The position numbers and the translations under genes are program-made. Of a stretch of 64,000 nucleotides of DNA, positions 43,907 through 55,296 are shown piece by piece. Source of the DNA: Fragaria x ananassa (taxonomy: Eukaryota > Streptophyta > Magnoliopsida > Rosales > Rosaceae); assembly GCA_034370585.1 (NCBI GenBank), contig CP139771.1:24390501-24454500 (forward strand), given 5' to 3'. Within the stretch, counting starts at the first letter, position 1; the number at the start of each line of letters is the position of its first letter. The notes beneath the pieces were generated by a model. It was not told where the DNA came from, searched no databases, and saw only the letters and a program-made list of their open reading frames with translations.

Positions 43907-45250
43907 TCATATATTTTTCAAATCCCAAAAGAGTCTGAAAACGTGTTCTAATGAAGAATTACGGATGGAGTTACCTCCTACGAAGTCTGCAAGCCTCTTG
44001 CTGAAGAGCTCGTTATGTGGTCTCACTTTACCACCATCTGAAATGGGCGAAACTCCTATTGGAGGCATAACTGACAGGTTATGTTCTATCTGCTCATCCG
44101 AGTCATCCCGTACTCCAAAAAAGCAGAGGTGAGGTTCCGGAGAGTGCAGTGGGACGGATCTACCTGGCCAAGGTGCCAATATAAAGTGGTTCTTCGAAAT
44201 GTTGAAAGATGCTCTACCTGCGGTACCCTAATTGATCGAAGTGGGTAGCTCCAGTAGACCCAATGGTGGTGGAGCCCAAAGGGAGCGGGTAAGCCTTTTC
44301 GCTCGGTCGAGAAAGGTATGGGCCTATGGGTCGGGTTCGTAGTAGCAAACAGACAATTAAAGTACGTTGGGTTTGCTTGGTGAAGCGAAGCAGGACATTC
44401 TTTAAGCAAGGAATTCCGGGAGTTGAAATGCAGAAAGCTTTTTTAATAGAGAGAGAGTCAGTTTTTTACCAATTCCAATACCGATAGCAGGGGTAGTCCC
44501 CGTTTCTGGTGTTTCAGTCACCTTTCAATGGCTCCTTTAATTATGTGTGATATTTATGGAACCAAATTTGCCAACCATCAAATTTGGTGGTCATCTATGA
44601 CCAACCAATCAAACATTACTAGAGAGAGAAGAGAGAGGGAGAGAGAGAGAGTTGATTGGTTGGTCATAGATGATCACAAAAATTGATGGTCGGTAAATTT
44701 GGTTCCGATATTTATCCAGCACACCTCATTCTAAAGGTGAGGTCGCGTGTCAAAGCAGCACACCTCATTCTAAAGGTTGTAAAGAAGTCATTCTGGATAG
44801 TCACTAAGCATCCATGGCATTTATAATATTCTAACTAAGCAGACTCACTTTGAAGAGAAAGGTGCAGCTTCGGTTCCAGTGGTTGGGGGCTTTATTATCT
44901 TTAGTCGTAAGAGTTTAAGGGATACTTTCAAAACCGTTCATGTCCCAGTCTCTATATGTAAGCAAGTTCTTCAATAACCTTTGAGACGTCCGCGACCGAA
45001 GGAATGAGTCACAAAGTAAAAAAATGGAAACCCCAATGACAAAGGAACGAGCATTTTCGGGGACTAGCCCGCTTCCCTCGTAAGTAAATTGCTCCCGGTT
45101 GTTCAATCATTTGCGGCAAAATGTTCACTTCTTTTTCGCTAGGTTTCATTCGATTTGTTGTGGATTGGATGATGGCCTGGAAAAAAAAAACAAACATAAT
45201 AGGGCTTCGCTTCTTCCCCCTTATTGAATTGAAAACGAAAGCGCTAACGC
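43907..45250. other. Organelle-like (probably mitochondrial) DNA insertion
   Basis: Base composition and style change abruptly from AT-rich DNA to moderately GC-rich, low-complexity-poor sequence with patches such as GGAGCCCAAAGGGAGCGGG, reminiscent of plant mitochondrial spacer DNA. Short open frames occur on the minus strand (44,179-43,907, 44,409-44,086 and 45,287-45,009), but none was identified. A 20-bp direct repeat (GCACACCTCATTCTAAAGGT) occurs near 44,719 and 44,759. A MULE-type MITE at 44,558 splits the block. Nuclear-transferred organelle DNA is my interpretation; no gene was named. Confidence 0.4.
44558..44706. mobile_element. Mutator-type MITE (hairpin) with 9-bp target duplication
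   Basis: 149 bp made of ~55-bp inverted arms (GGAACCAAATTT start) around a GA-rich loop (about 44,615-44,651), flanked by a perfect 9-bp duplication GATATTTAT (44,549-44,557 and 44,707-44,715). The 9-bp duplication points to a Mutator-like transposase. Confidence 0.85.
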
Positions 45251-45473
45251 GCCATATATTTTTTAAGTAAAAATACAATCTTAACATTCTCGAATTTAAT
45301 GCTCTAGATTATTTTGTTTTTATTCTATAAAAATATTTTTAAAGTCATTTCTTTCATATGTTCATGCTTAAATTTAAACACCAAATCTAATATGATATAT
45401 ATGTATGCATTTTTGAAATTATACTCGTTCGAAAATATGAATTCATTTGAATGTGTGTGTGTATATATATATA

Positions 45474-45807
45474 CAGGGCCCTTCCAATGAGGGATTCATT
45501 TTTTTGTTCATTTATAGGGATATATCATTTGACGAACTTTTCGATCACACAATCAAATCTCCACCGTTCAGTTCGTTGGGCTATATATGAGTAGATCATT
45601 TCTACAAATTTTCAGAAAATTGGTGATCGTTAAGTCATCCGAATGAGAGATTTATTTTTAATAATCTTGAACGGTGTAGGTTTGACATATGTGTTAAGTT
45701 TTTTGTTTTAATTTCAACCATTCAAGCCTGTTAAAAAACAGATCTAATGGTGTGGACCTATCCCTAGAAATGAACAAAAATAGGGATCCCTCATTAGAAG
45801 GGCTCTG
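45474..45807. mobile_element. hAT-like MITE with ~50-bp inverted repeats
   Basis: Starts CAGGGCCCTTCCAATGAGGG and ends in the inverse (GAAGGGCTCTG), 334 bp. The ends share about 50 bp of similarity. Both flanks are TATATATA, fitting an 8-bp duplication but also simple AT sequence. Non-coding. Confidence 0.65.
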
Positions 45808-46358
45808 TATATATATATATAAATATATAGTTTTTCCAAAGAATAAAATTTATGTATATATATATATATATTTATATTCGACCACAATTTTTTATATATA
45901 AATAATTCTTCCAAAAGAGGATTCGATAGAATATATATAGGTTGATGTTATTGGCATATTTTTTTTTGTTATTAACACACCCTATCTATTTTCCTATCCA
46001 CACATTTCAATTATATTTATAAATTTACCACTTAAATTTGTTTCATGATTGATTCTCATTATAAATATGATGTGTTAATAACACATACCTTTAAACTTCT
46101 CAAACGCGCTTATGACACTTCTGAAACGACCAAAAAAGAAAAAATGACACTTATCCCTGCAATGCTATTATTGCTATGCCAGTATGCAACCACATCAGAA
46201 TAAGCAAGTGTCGAGCTATATGGGCTTATAACAGGTGGTCTTAATTGTGAAAGTCGGGCCGTACGGAGTTCAGTAGCCCATACACAATAGCCCATTATTC
46301 GGCCGAGGTTCGCATATCCCTCAACAAAATCCCTTTGGTTCTACACTCCACCTTCCCC

Positions 46359-46367
46359 GTATAAATC
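46359..46367 (+). promoter_or_regulatory. TATA box of the SERAC1-like gene
   Basis: GTATAAATC about 150 bp before the start codon, after an AT-rich transposon-bearing region and before a pyrimidine-rich leader. Confidence 0.6.
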
Positions 46368-46508
46368 GCGGAATTTCCTCCCGCCATGGAAAAGCCTTCC
46401 TGTCCACTCCACTCTTCCTCTTTTCTTTTCTTTTCTCCCAGACAATTCCAATTTCACCCTAAAAAAAATATGCTATTTCCCAAATTTTCATAATTGAAGA
46501 AAAAAGAA

Positions 46509-49500
46509 ATGATGCTTCGTCTCTGCTATAGAACCCGTCGCTACTGCTATTACCTCTTCCCTCACCACCACCGTCTTCCCCGTCTCTTCTCCACAAACCC
46601 CATCGAGCCCCCCACCAATCTCAAAAATGCCAACCAACTCCCTCCTCCTCCTCCGCCACCCGCAATCCTCCACCGCTGCCCCACCCCTATCTTCCCCATC
46701 CCCACCCGCTCCACCTTCCTCGGCCTCTCCGCCGCGATCACCTCCGTCGCCATCGCCTCCTACGCCGTCATCTCCCTCGCCGACTCCGACGACAAGTCCT
46801 TCAATCCTCTCTACGACGGCGTCCGAGGCCTCGCGCGCCAATCCGCCGAGTCGTGCCGGAGGATCATCCACCACGCCAAGCAGACCGGCGTCACCGCCTC
46901 CGTCCTCTGGCACTCTCTCCGCTCCGTTTTGTCCTCCGCCAACCACGAGGTCCGCTCCGGCTTCCAGCTTAGGGTCGCGGCGCTCCTCGCCGATATCTCC
47001 TCGGCCAATGCCAGCCGCAGGGCCGCCATTGTGGGGGCCGGAGGCGGGGCCGTCGTTGATTGGCTGCTCGAGTCTGTGGCGGTCCCAAGGGATGGGTCCC
47101 GCACTCAGGCGGAGTCGGCCAGGGCGCTGGCGTTCTTGCTCGCCGATCCTAATGTCTCAGCCGCCGTGCTCGGCAGGCCTAACGCCGTTCCCAATCTCTT
47201 GAGGTTTATCTACTCGTGCCAGCCAAAGCAATCCAACAAGGTCAGCTCTCGATTTCATCTCTTGAAATTTTGTTTGAGCTGTGATCAATGTGTTTTTGCA
47301 AGCAATTTTACTGAACCTGTGAGAGTTGAAGTATTGAAATTAGGGAATGTTTATTTACTGAAGCAAGGAAGGTTTAGACTTTTCGATTAGCATTTTTGTT
47401 ATCGAGTTTATCTGTGGAATTAGAAATGTACTTGATAGTTGATTATTGTTCCGATGCATTTAATACTGTGGTGACACAATTGCATTCCTCTGGGAGCAGC
47501 GTTCGGTACGTACTTCACTCGAGGTTTCTGATTCTTTGAGAGGCAGGAGCATGCTTGTAGCTGCCATAATGGATATTGTCACGTCCCACTGTGATAGTTC
47601 AGAGAAGGTGTCTTTTAAGCCTTCTTTGCCAGGTGATGCTGAAACGCGGGATATAGCAGCTGCCCTTCAAGTTATTGAAGAAGGTGGCATGCGTTTGGAT
47701 GATTCAAATGAACATGAAGGTGATGAGGATGGTGATAGTGGAATCAAGGGTATTGGTATAAAAGTCCTTGGGGGTACATCAGTTTTAGGACTATCAAGAA
47801 CAAGTGGACTTATGGAGTTGGGGAATTCTGGTAATAGTGATGTAGAATCAGTGAGGGTCACTAACCAAAATCTTCTCCTGCAAAGTAAGCATGATAGTTC
47901 TTTAGCGCAAACCAACTTGTCTTCAGCTGTCGTTCCTGGGCTCTGGGATGATTTGACTTGTCAACATGTAGCAGTTCCGTTTGCTGCATGGGCATTGGCA
48001 AACTGGGCAATGGCATCAGATGAGAATCGATCACTCATACAGGAATTGGATGCTGATGGAAATGCTGTCATGACTGCTCTAATGGCACCTGAGAGATCAG
48101 TGAAGTGGCATGGTAGTTTGGTGGCTCGCTTGCTTTTAGAGGATGATAAGTTACCCCTGAATGGTTCAGTATCTGAATGGAGTTCCAGTCTTCTTTCTAC
48201 TGCTTCACAAGCAACTAAAAATAAAGACATTCCTTTGGCTCAGGTGGCTTTGTCAGCATTTTTGGTGTCTGTTGAGAAAAGCCCTGAAGCACGGAAGATA
48301 GTGATGGAGAAGGGTCTTCATCTGATAAGAGACACTGCTAAGCGGACAAAGAAGAATAAGCATGTGCAGGAAGCCTTGGCAAAGGCATTAGAATTGCTAT
48401 GTATTGGAGACTTGCATTTATCTCTTCAAGAGAGTCAGAAGTGGTCTGGTGTATTACTTCCATGGGTTTTTAGGCAATCTTATTCTGATACCGTACGTGT
48501 TTCAGCGATAAAAATTCTCTCTCGCATTCTTGATGACTATGGACCCCACTCTGTACCGATTTCTCAGGGATGGTTAGCTATTCTGCTAATTGAAATTCTG
48601 GGTTCCAGCAAGGCATCATCAGTTAAAGGCAACACTCAGCCTAAATCTGATAAAGTTAAGGTTAGTAATTCTCTTCTCCCTTCCTCTTATTCTGTTAGGA
48701 CTTTAGCATGCTATGTCAAATCTTTTTGTAGGCTCCCCCACTCATATACTGCTTATCTGTGTTTAGAATTGTTCATGTTGGCCTTAATTTCTTTACCAGT
48801 ATTCATAAAGCCAAATACTTTTTGCAGACTCAAATTGATCAGGCAAACATTCTTTGGGCTGCACAAACTGCTAATCAGTTGGTGGCAGCTGTTGTTAATC
48901 TAGCAGTGAAGCAGCTAGGAACAACCCCTGATTCTGTTGATACATCTCCACTGGCAGACCTTCTTTCCATGGAACCCTTTTCTGCCCCATTAAAAGCTCT
49001 AAAGAAAGATATTGTGCCTAAGGTCGATGTGGCAGATTCTGCAGTGGCAACCTTGAAGGGAATCAAAGCACTGACTGAAGTTTGTTCTGCTGATACTTTA
49101 TGTCAGGAAAAAATAGTTGATTTTGGGGTCTTATGTTTGCTGAGACGGTTTTTGTTGCGTGATGATTATGAGAAACTTTCTGCAATAGAAGCATATGATG
49201 CTTCTAAAACGCTTGAGGCACAAGATCGAACCTCAAGTATGCCCAAAGAATCATATACTGCAGATAGTAACGATCCAACTAGTGTCAGAGTTCCGCCTAC
49301 AGCACACATTCGTCGGCATGCAGCTAGGCTGTTAACTATCCTCTCGCTACTTCCCAAAGTCCAGAAAGTCATTATAGAAGATGAAACTTGGTGCAAGTGG
49401 CTTGAGGATTGTGCTGATGGTAAGATCTCAGGTTGCAATGATCTTAAGATACAAAGCTATGCTCGAGCAACACTATTAAATGTATTAGGTAATCGCCACA

Positions 49501-51721
49501 TTGATAGAGATTCTGCAAATGATGACAGTCCTGATGCTGGTACCACAAGCAGTAAAAAACGTTCTCCCAGATACGGTGACAATATATTTTTAATCAATCC
49601 TGAATTATCCCTTTGGAAATGTCCTGAAAAAGTTGATCAAGACACAGCTCACCAGGATGCATTTTCTTTAGATGGGGCTATATCTCTTGACAGTGAGGAT
49701 AAACCTGTGACCAGTTCTGTGGATGCATCTCACAACGGCACAGGCAATAGGGAGCCTCATTTAGATATAGTTTTCGTGCATGGCCTCCGTGGGGGGCCTT
49801 ATAAGACTTGGCGTATAGCCGAGGACAAGTCATCCACCAAGTCTGGCTTGGTAGAGAAGATTGATCAGGAAGCTGGAAAGCTGGGAACATTTTGGCCAGG
49901 TGAATGGCTTTCAGCTGACTTCCCCCAAGCTCGTATGTTTACCCTTCGATACAAGGTTTGTTTTGGTGATTAGTTGTATAAAATATGTTGTTTCTTCAAA
50001 TTTCTCCCCAAACACATCACCTGTTCCCTTAATATACACTATATCTTTTTGAAGATTGGTGTTTATTTTATTTTATTTCTTATATGGGCTGCTTCCCTCA
50101 TTGGCATGGCATCTAACTCGTAGTTTAAATGCTATGCAGTCAAGTTTAACGCAATGGTCTGGCGCTAGCCTGCCCCTTCAGGTCGGTGCTTTCTGTTACA
50201 ACAAAGGCTTTCCACAAGATTTCATTTCTAGTAATTTGGAATCTAGTGACTTGAGGAGTTAGGTTTTCTACACTTAAGGATGTGTAAGTTGAGTTGATTT
50301 TAGCCAATCATATACAGATGGATGCTAACAATAGGGCTCAATCGTCAGTGGTGTTCACTTATAAGTAGTTTTTGATCTTCTACTTTGGTCTAGATGTTTT
50401 TCTTTTCTTAAGTAACTGTTCCTTATATTGTTTTTGTTGCCGGACTATGCAGGAAGTTAGCTCAATGTTGTTAGAGAAGATTCTGGCTGCAGGTATTGGG
50501 GATCGACCTGTTGTTTTTGTGACTCATAGGTATGCAGTGTTTCTTGTGTGAGCAGTAGGTTGACAACTATTGTTGCTTTTGGGTGTCACAGCATAATTAC
50601 CTGCTGAAGTTTCTGTGGATTGATTTTATGGAAAGTTCTCAAGTTTTAACTGATACTTCTCTATTTTGTTGCAATAATATATCATATCCTCTATTTTGCA
50701 GCATGGGGGGTCTGGTTGTCAAGCAAATACTCTCTAAAGCAAAATCAGAGAATATCAATAATCTTGTAAACAACACCAAGGGAATTGTATGTCATAGTAG
50801 TCGGTATTTCACTTACAATGTAGTTCTTCTTGACCTTTATTATCATTTATATGAACTCTGGTGTCCTGCTGTGATATCAGGTTTTCTACAGCTGCCCTCA
50901 TTTCGGAAGCAAACTTGCAGACATGCCTTGGAAGATGGGATTTGTGTTGCGCCCAGCTCCAACTGTCAGTAAATGATCTTTATGATCTTTATAAACAAGA
51001 TGTTTTTATGCCTACCCTACCAAATTTTTTATATTAATAATGTTTCTTCTTGATGTTTCTTAGATAGGGGAGCTAATAAGTGGGTCTCCAAGATTAGTAC
51101 AGCTTAATGACTATATTCGTCACCTTCACAAGAAGGGGTCGCTTGAGGTCCTCAGTTTTTGTGAGGTAGTCAAAAGTAGTGTCTTTATGCTTTGTCTATA
51201 CAGGGGTCTGTTTTAGCTTAATAATTAGGTGCCGACTGTTTCCGCAGACAAAGGTGACTCCAATTGTTGAAGGTTATGGAGGATGGGCTTTCCGAATGGA
51301 GATTGTACCAATTGAATCAGCATATCCTGGATTTGGTGATCTCGTTGTAAGTATGGTTAGGACTATTATAGACCATTTTGGAAACAGTTATCTCATCATT
51401 CATTTATAAAGAAACTGAAGTGCCTTATATTGATGTGAATAGGCAGTAGTGTAGAGTAGACCAAGTTACTTCCATTATATGTTCCCTATCCCAAATTTGC
51501 CACTCCAAGTTTTGAATGATCTATTCAGGTTTGGAACACACTAGTTCCTCTGTCTTTAAACTTGTGGCTTATAAGTACACGTATGTTTGGAACAGGTATT
51601 GGAGTCAACAGATCATATAAATTCTTGCAAACCGCTCAGCCGCAGCGATCCATCATACACAGAGATATTAGAGTTCTTAAAGAAGCTGAAAACCAGCTCC
51701 AGAAAACAGACAGCAGCGTAA
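46509..51721 (+). CDS. SERAC1-like alpha/beta hydrolase with ARM-type N-terminus
   Basis: Ten exons: 46509-47240, 47500-48660, 48828-49955, 50140-50181, 50453-50529, 50702-50786, 50881-50964, 51064-51165, 51248-51346, 51596-51721; 1,211 residues. SERAC1 in animals remodels phosphatidylglycerol at mitochondria-ER contacts; the plant homologue's role is not settled. The basic, Arg-rich N-terminus suggests a mitochondrial targeting peptide, followed by a hydrophobic segment (residues ~70-92) and helical ARM-like repeats to about 900. The hydrolase domain starts at LDIVFVHGLRGG (~946). The nucleophile Ser1047 lies in THSMGG, its codon split by intron 5; His1177 in ESTDH is the likely catalytic His. 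Start: the first of two adjacent ATGs at 46,509; the frame upstream has no ATG. All exons keep frame. Confidence 0.9.
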
Positions 51722-52558
51722 AGAAAATACGCCTCAAGCTTTTTTGTTCATGTATACCATCCCATTTCAGGGATCAGGCTTGGCTGGTGGTGGTTTCGAT
51801 CAAACTGAACCGAAAGTGCCCATTGGCACACAAAACCAGTCTAATGAGTTATCAGACTTGTATTTACGCAGCGGTAATCATCCATCATAAGAGCGGCAGA
51901 TTCTTTTGTACATTCTCCAACCTCAGAGCTATCAGTCTTCAACCCCATTATTCTTTGTACTTATTGACCATGTTGTATCAGTAGTGTAACATTGATGATG
52001 TATTTAAACCTTACTCGTTAAACTCCCTGATAAGGGAGAATAATAGCTTTCAGAAGTATGAAAAACCACATGAGGCATCACGAAACACACCTTGACAAGC
52101 AGCTAGACCTGGATTACCTTTTGCCAAACTGTCAGTGTTTACTTTGATTCAAGGGAAAATCGGTGACTGTCATTAAAAAATGCTGAATTCTAGGAGCCTT
52201 ACCTCACTTGGAGTACTGAGGTCAATAATTACGCATCAAGAACACCCTTATAGTGACCGGGAGAAAAAAAAAACTAATTTGTCGAATCCATGTTATAATT
52301 GAGCAACACATTGTATAAAAATTAAGGGATCGATTATCAAACCTTAGCTTATTCCGAGCCTTTCATAGTGTTACGAAAGTAAACATGTCATATCATGTTA
52401 AGAGAAATTATGTACGAGTTCATTGAAATACCTATATGATTTACTTTCCAAAGCAACAAAAAAAAATAATTCTCTCCACCATTAGATTTACATCAATCCA
52501 ACAATGACTGATCATGAATCTCTTTGTCAATTACTGATCATGTGAACACTACCTATGG
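51722..52558. other. 3' UTR of SERAC1-like gene and HO2 promoter region
   Basis: No additional gene seen. About 1 kb separates the SERAC1-like stop from the HO2 start. Confidence 0.6.
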
Positions 52559-52567
52559 TTATAAAGG
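52559..52567 (+). promoter_or_regulatory. TATA box of HO2-like gene
   Basis: TTATAAAGG about 175 bp before the chosen start codon. The leader that follows contains the palindrome AACGACGTCGTT at 52,624-52,635. Confidence 0.55.
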
Positions 52568-52742
52568 AGCGAGCTGACTTCTTATAGGAGCTAATATTTA
52601 TCTCTTAATAATCTATTTTGAGGAACGACGTCGTTTGAGTCTCTGTTCAGACTTGAGAGAGTATCAGCTAAACACTAGAACACTGGCAGCAGGCCAGCAG
52701 CTAATTAGCTTTCGTCAGTCGTCACTCTCTGAAACTGAGACA

Positions 52743-54148
52743 ATGCAACTCGCAACGACGTCGTTTATGGACAAAGCAGTGTCACCTCCAGCTCTCTACG
52801 CCCTTCCAATTCCAACCAGAAACCTCCCCTCCCGCTTTCTCTGCTGCTCCAATCCAAGCACCGCCGCCGCCTCCGCCTCCACCTCATGGTCTCCGCCTCC
52901 GGTTCCGGCGACCACCGGTACGGCACCGCCGGTCGTGAAGCGGAGGACGAGGTACCGGAAGCAGTACCCGGGGGAGAGCAAAGGCATCACGGAAGAGATG
53001 AGATTCGTCGCCATGAGGCTCCGTAACAGAAACGGCAAGAAAATCGACTCTCAGTCCGACGGTGACAACACTCAGAACGAGAGTGACGATAATTCCCCTG
53101 ACGAGAGTGATGCTGATGCTGATGCTGATGCTGATGCTTCCGAATCCGACGGCGAGAAGGAGACGTGGCAGCCTAGCCTGCAAGGGTTTCTGAGGTACCT
53201 GGTGGACAGTAAGCTCGTGTTTGACACCGTGGAGCGCATTGTTGATGACTCAAACGACGTCGCTTGTTAGTTTCTATCTTTCTCTCTTTGAATTTGATTT
53301 GATCAAGTAAAGTTTGGTAATTTGGAGTGGTTTGGATTGGCAGACGCATATTTCAGGATGACTGGATTGGAGAGATCAGAAGCGATTTCGAGAGATTTGG
53401 AGTGGTTTGGGGAACAAGGCAATGTGATTCCGGAACCCAGCAATGCTGGAGTTTCGTATGCAAAGTATCTGAAAGAGCTTTCTGAAACTTCAGCACCAAT
53501 ATTCCTATGCCACTTTTATAACATTTACTTTTCACATATCTCTGGTGGGCAGGTCATTTCAAGACAGGTACTTTCTGAGCTTTGGAATCGTCTCATTCGA
53601 TTTAAAGCATTCAACTTTTTGTGCTTAATGATTGTCTAGTATGACCCAATTTGCTTAAAACAAGATGGTTGTTTCTTGTATGTGGGAAACATGTATTTTA
53701 TATGAAGTAGCAAGATAGGTACTTTACTGTTGCCAGTTTGCTTCAAGCCGTAAACTTTCTTTTGATTTTATCCTACTACTTTGTTTAACTGTTGTTTAAG
53801 TGTCGGATAGATGACTTTACTTGGAAATGGGAACTTGTTGGTTTTAGGTATCTGAGAGGCTACTTGGAGGAAGGGAGTTGGAGTTTTGCACATGGGAGGG
53901 CGATGTGCCAGAGTTGATAAGAGGTGTTCGCGAGAAGCTCAACAAGCTTGGAGAGGTTAATAATGTCTTGGATGCTGTCTTGTATTCACTTTGAGTGAGT
54001 TAGTTTTAGTGGGGTTACTAAATCTGCTTTACTATTGTGATTGCAGCACTGGAGTCGAGATGACAAAAACAAATGCTTAAGAGAAACTACCAAGTCATTC
54101 CGGTCTCTTGGGCAGATAGTTCGCCTGATCATCTTAGAAACCAAGTGA
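52743..54148 (+). CDS. HO2: Heme oxygenase 2-like plastid protein (probably no heme-ligand His)
   Basis: Four exons: 52743-53265, 53344-53567, 53848-53955, 54047-54148; 318 residues. Residues 1-~70 are rich in Ser, Pro and Ala, like a chloroplast transit peptide. The domain start EEMRFVAMRLR (84-94) has Arg94 where HO1-type enzymes have the proximal heme-binding His. This is the known hallmark of plant HO2, which binds protoporphyrin IX but has little or no true heme oxygenase activity. An acidic insert with Asp-Ala repeats (122-132) is also typical of HO2. YAYFRMTGLERSE, FYNIYFSHISGG and the C-terminal helix are conserved. The family acts in phytochrome chromophore and tetrapyrrole metabolism. 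An ATG further upstream (52,635) is in frame, so the start is not certain. Confidence 0.9.
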
Positions 54149-55210
54149 TCTCAAATTAATAGCTCAGAAGTTCACTCATGGGTGAGCCTGGATTTCATTT
54201 TGTCCACTCCAATTTCGAACATTAGTTTGCTATAAGTTAATAACGTTTGTTTTCTATTCTGTTTACCAGTAGCATGTTTCTATTGTCGACTTGTATTTGT
54301 GCAAGGTGGTTTGTCACCAAACTGAAGTAGGATGCATCTCCGGAAAGAACATCGTCTCTCCTGGAAATTTGAAGGGCTGCACAGCACAACAAGTACATTC
54401 TATTTCTGAGCCTCATTGTGCAGAGCAGGAACTTTGTTTTTCTCCCTCTTTCTGGCTCGAAGGTCTTTTAGTCTCTTCAGCCCTTTGGATGGTTTTGAGT
54501 CAGTTGATTACAAAGTGCTCTTTTTTAGGGCTTGGTGGGTTCATTAGGTTAGGTAATGATAGAACTATGTGTTCACTGTAGTAGGTGATTGGCTACTGGC
54601 CCTGAAGTACACATAGATAGAGTTATAGCTAGTTCACCTTCAAAGCTGTTGAGAGTGAAACTTGTGGGCAGTGTATCATTTGTCAACGAAGAAATCCCAG
54701 TACTTTGGCCTTTCGCTCCTCTTTAACAATTAGTTTTAGTTAATTATGCTATATTGCTATTGATTATCAAATCCTATCTGCATTGATTATTCTTCTGTAT
54801 TCATACATATAATCACAGCTTGGGTTCAAAACTTCAAGAGCCAGTAACATGCTTTCCAAATTAACAATGGCTCTTTTCACAGCTTGGATTCCAAACACAC
54901 AACAACGTCAATCACACGTCCCTGTGTTTTCGAAGATCGATGCCATCCCCATTCTGCTAAGACAGAGAGACACACTTGCTTCAAGTCCCTAAACTTCTGT
55001 GCTTGCCTGCTTGGACTAATAAGTTATGATCAGCATTGACTCATTCAGAGTGAAAGAAAGAAACGTTCTTGTGAAATGTCATATACTCGTATATAATTAT
55101 GTATGCAAAGAAAATAAAATATTGAGCTGAAACTAAGATTTGAAGCTAACAGGAGAAGAGCGTGCTCTTCGTAAATGATGTCGTTCTTCACGAGGAAGAG
55201 CTTAAAGCCA
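54149..55210. other. 3' UTR of HO2-like gene and upstream region of the sulfotransferase-like gene
   Basis: No gene recognised; short open frames here show no family motif. Confidence 0.55.
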
Positions 55211-55218
55211 GTATAAAA
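55211..55218 (+). promoter_or_regulatory. TATA box of sulfotransferase-like gene
   Basis: GTATAAAA about 80 bp before the start codon, followed by a pyrimidine-rich leader. Confidence 0.6.
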
Positions 55219-55296
55219 CGTATACTACCTCATCTCCCCTTTTCTGTACTTCTCTTTTTCTGCAACTCTTAAGAGGGACAAGAAGACGAAGATTCG

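Noticed and set aside
43907..44409. Minus-strand frames in the organelle-like block as possible genes
   Set aside because: No motif recognised and no splice or promoter context; kept only as evidence for foreign composition.
46488..47202. Long frames on both strands (152 and 191 codons) overlapping the first SERAC1-like exon
   Set aside because: They are low-complexity Pro/Ser or Gly/Asp shadows of the real GC-rich first exon, whose frame joins correctly to exon 2.
54291..54581. 96-codon frame after the HO2-like gene
   Set aside because: Lies in the likely 3' UTR, has no conserved motif, and HO2 already ends with a family-typical C-terminus.
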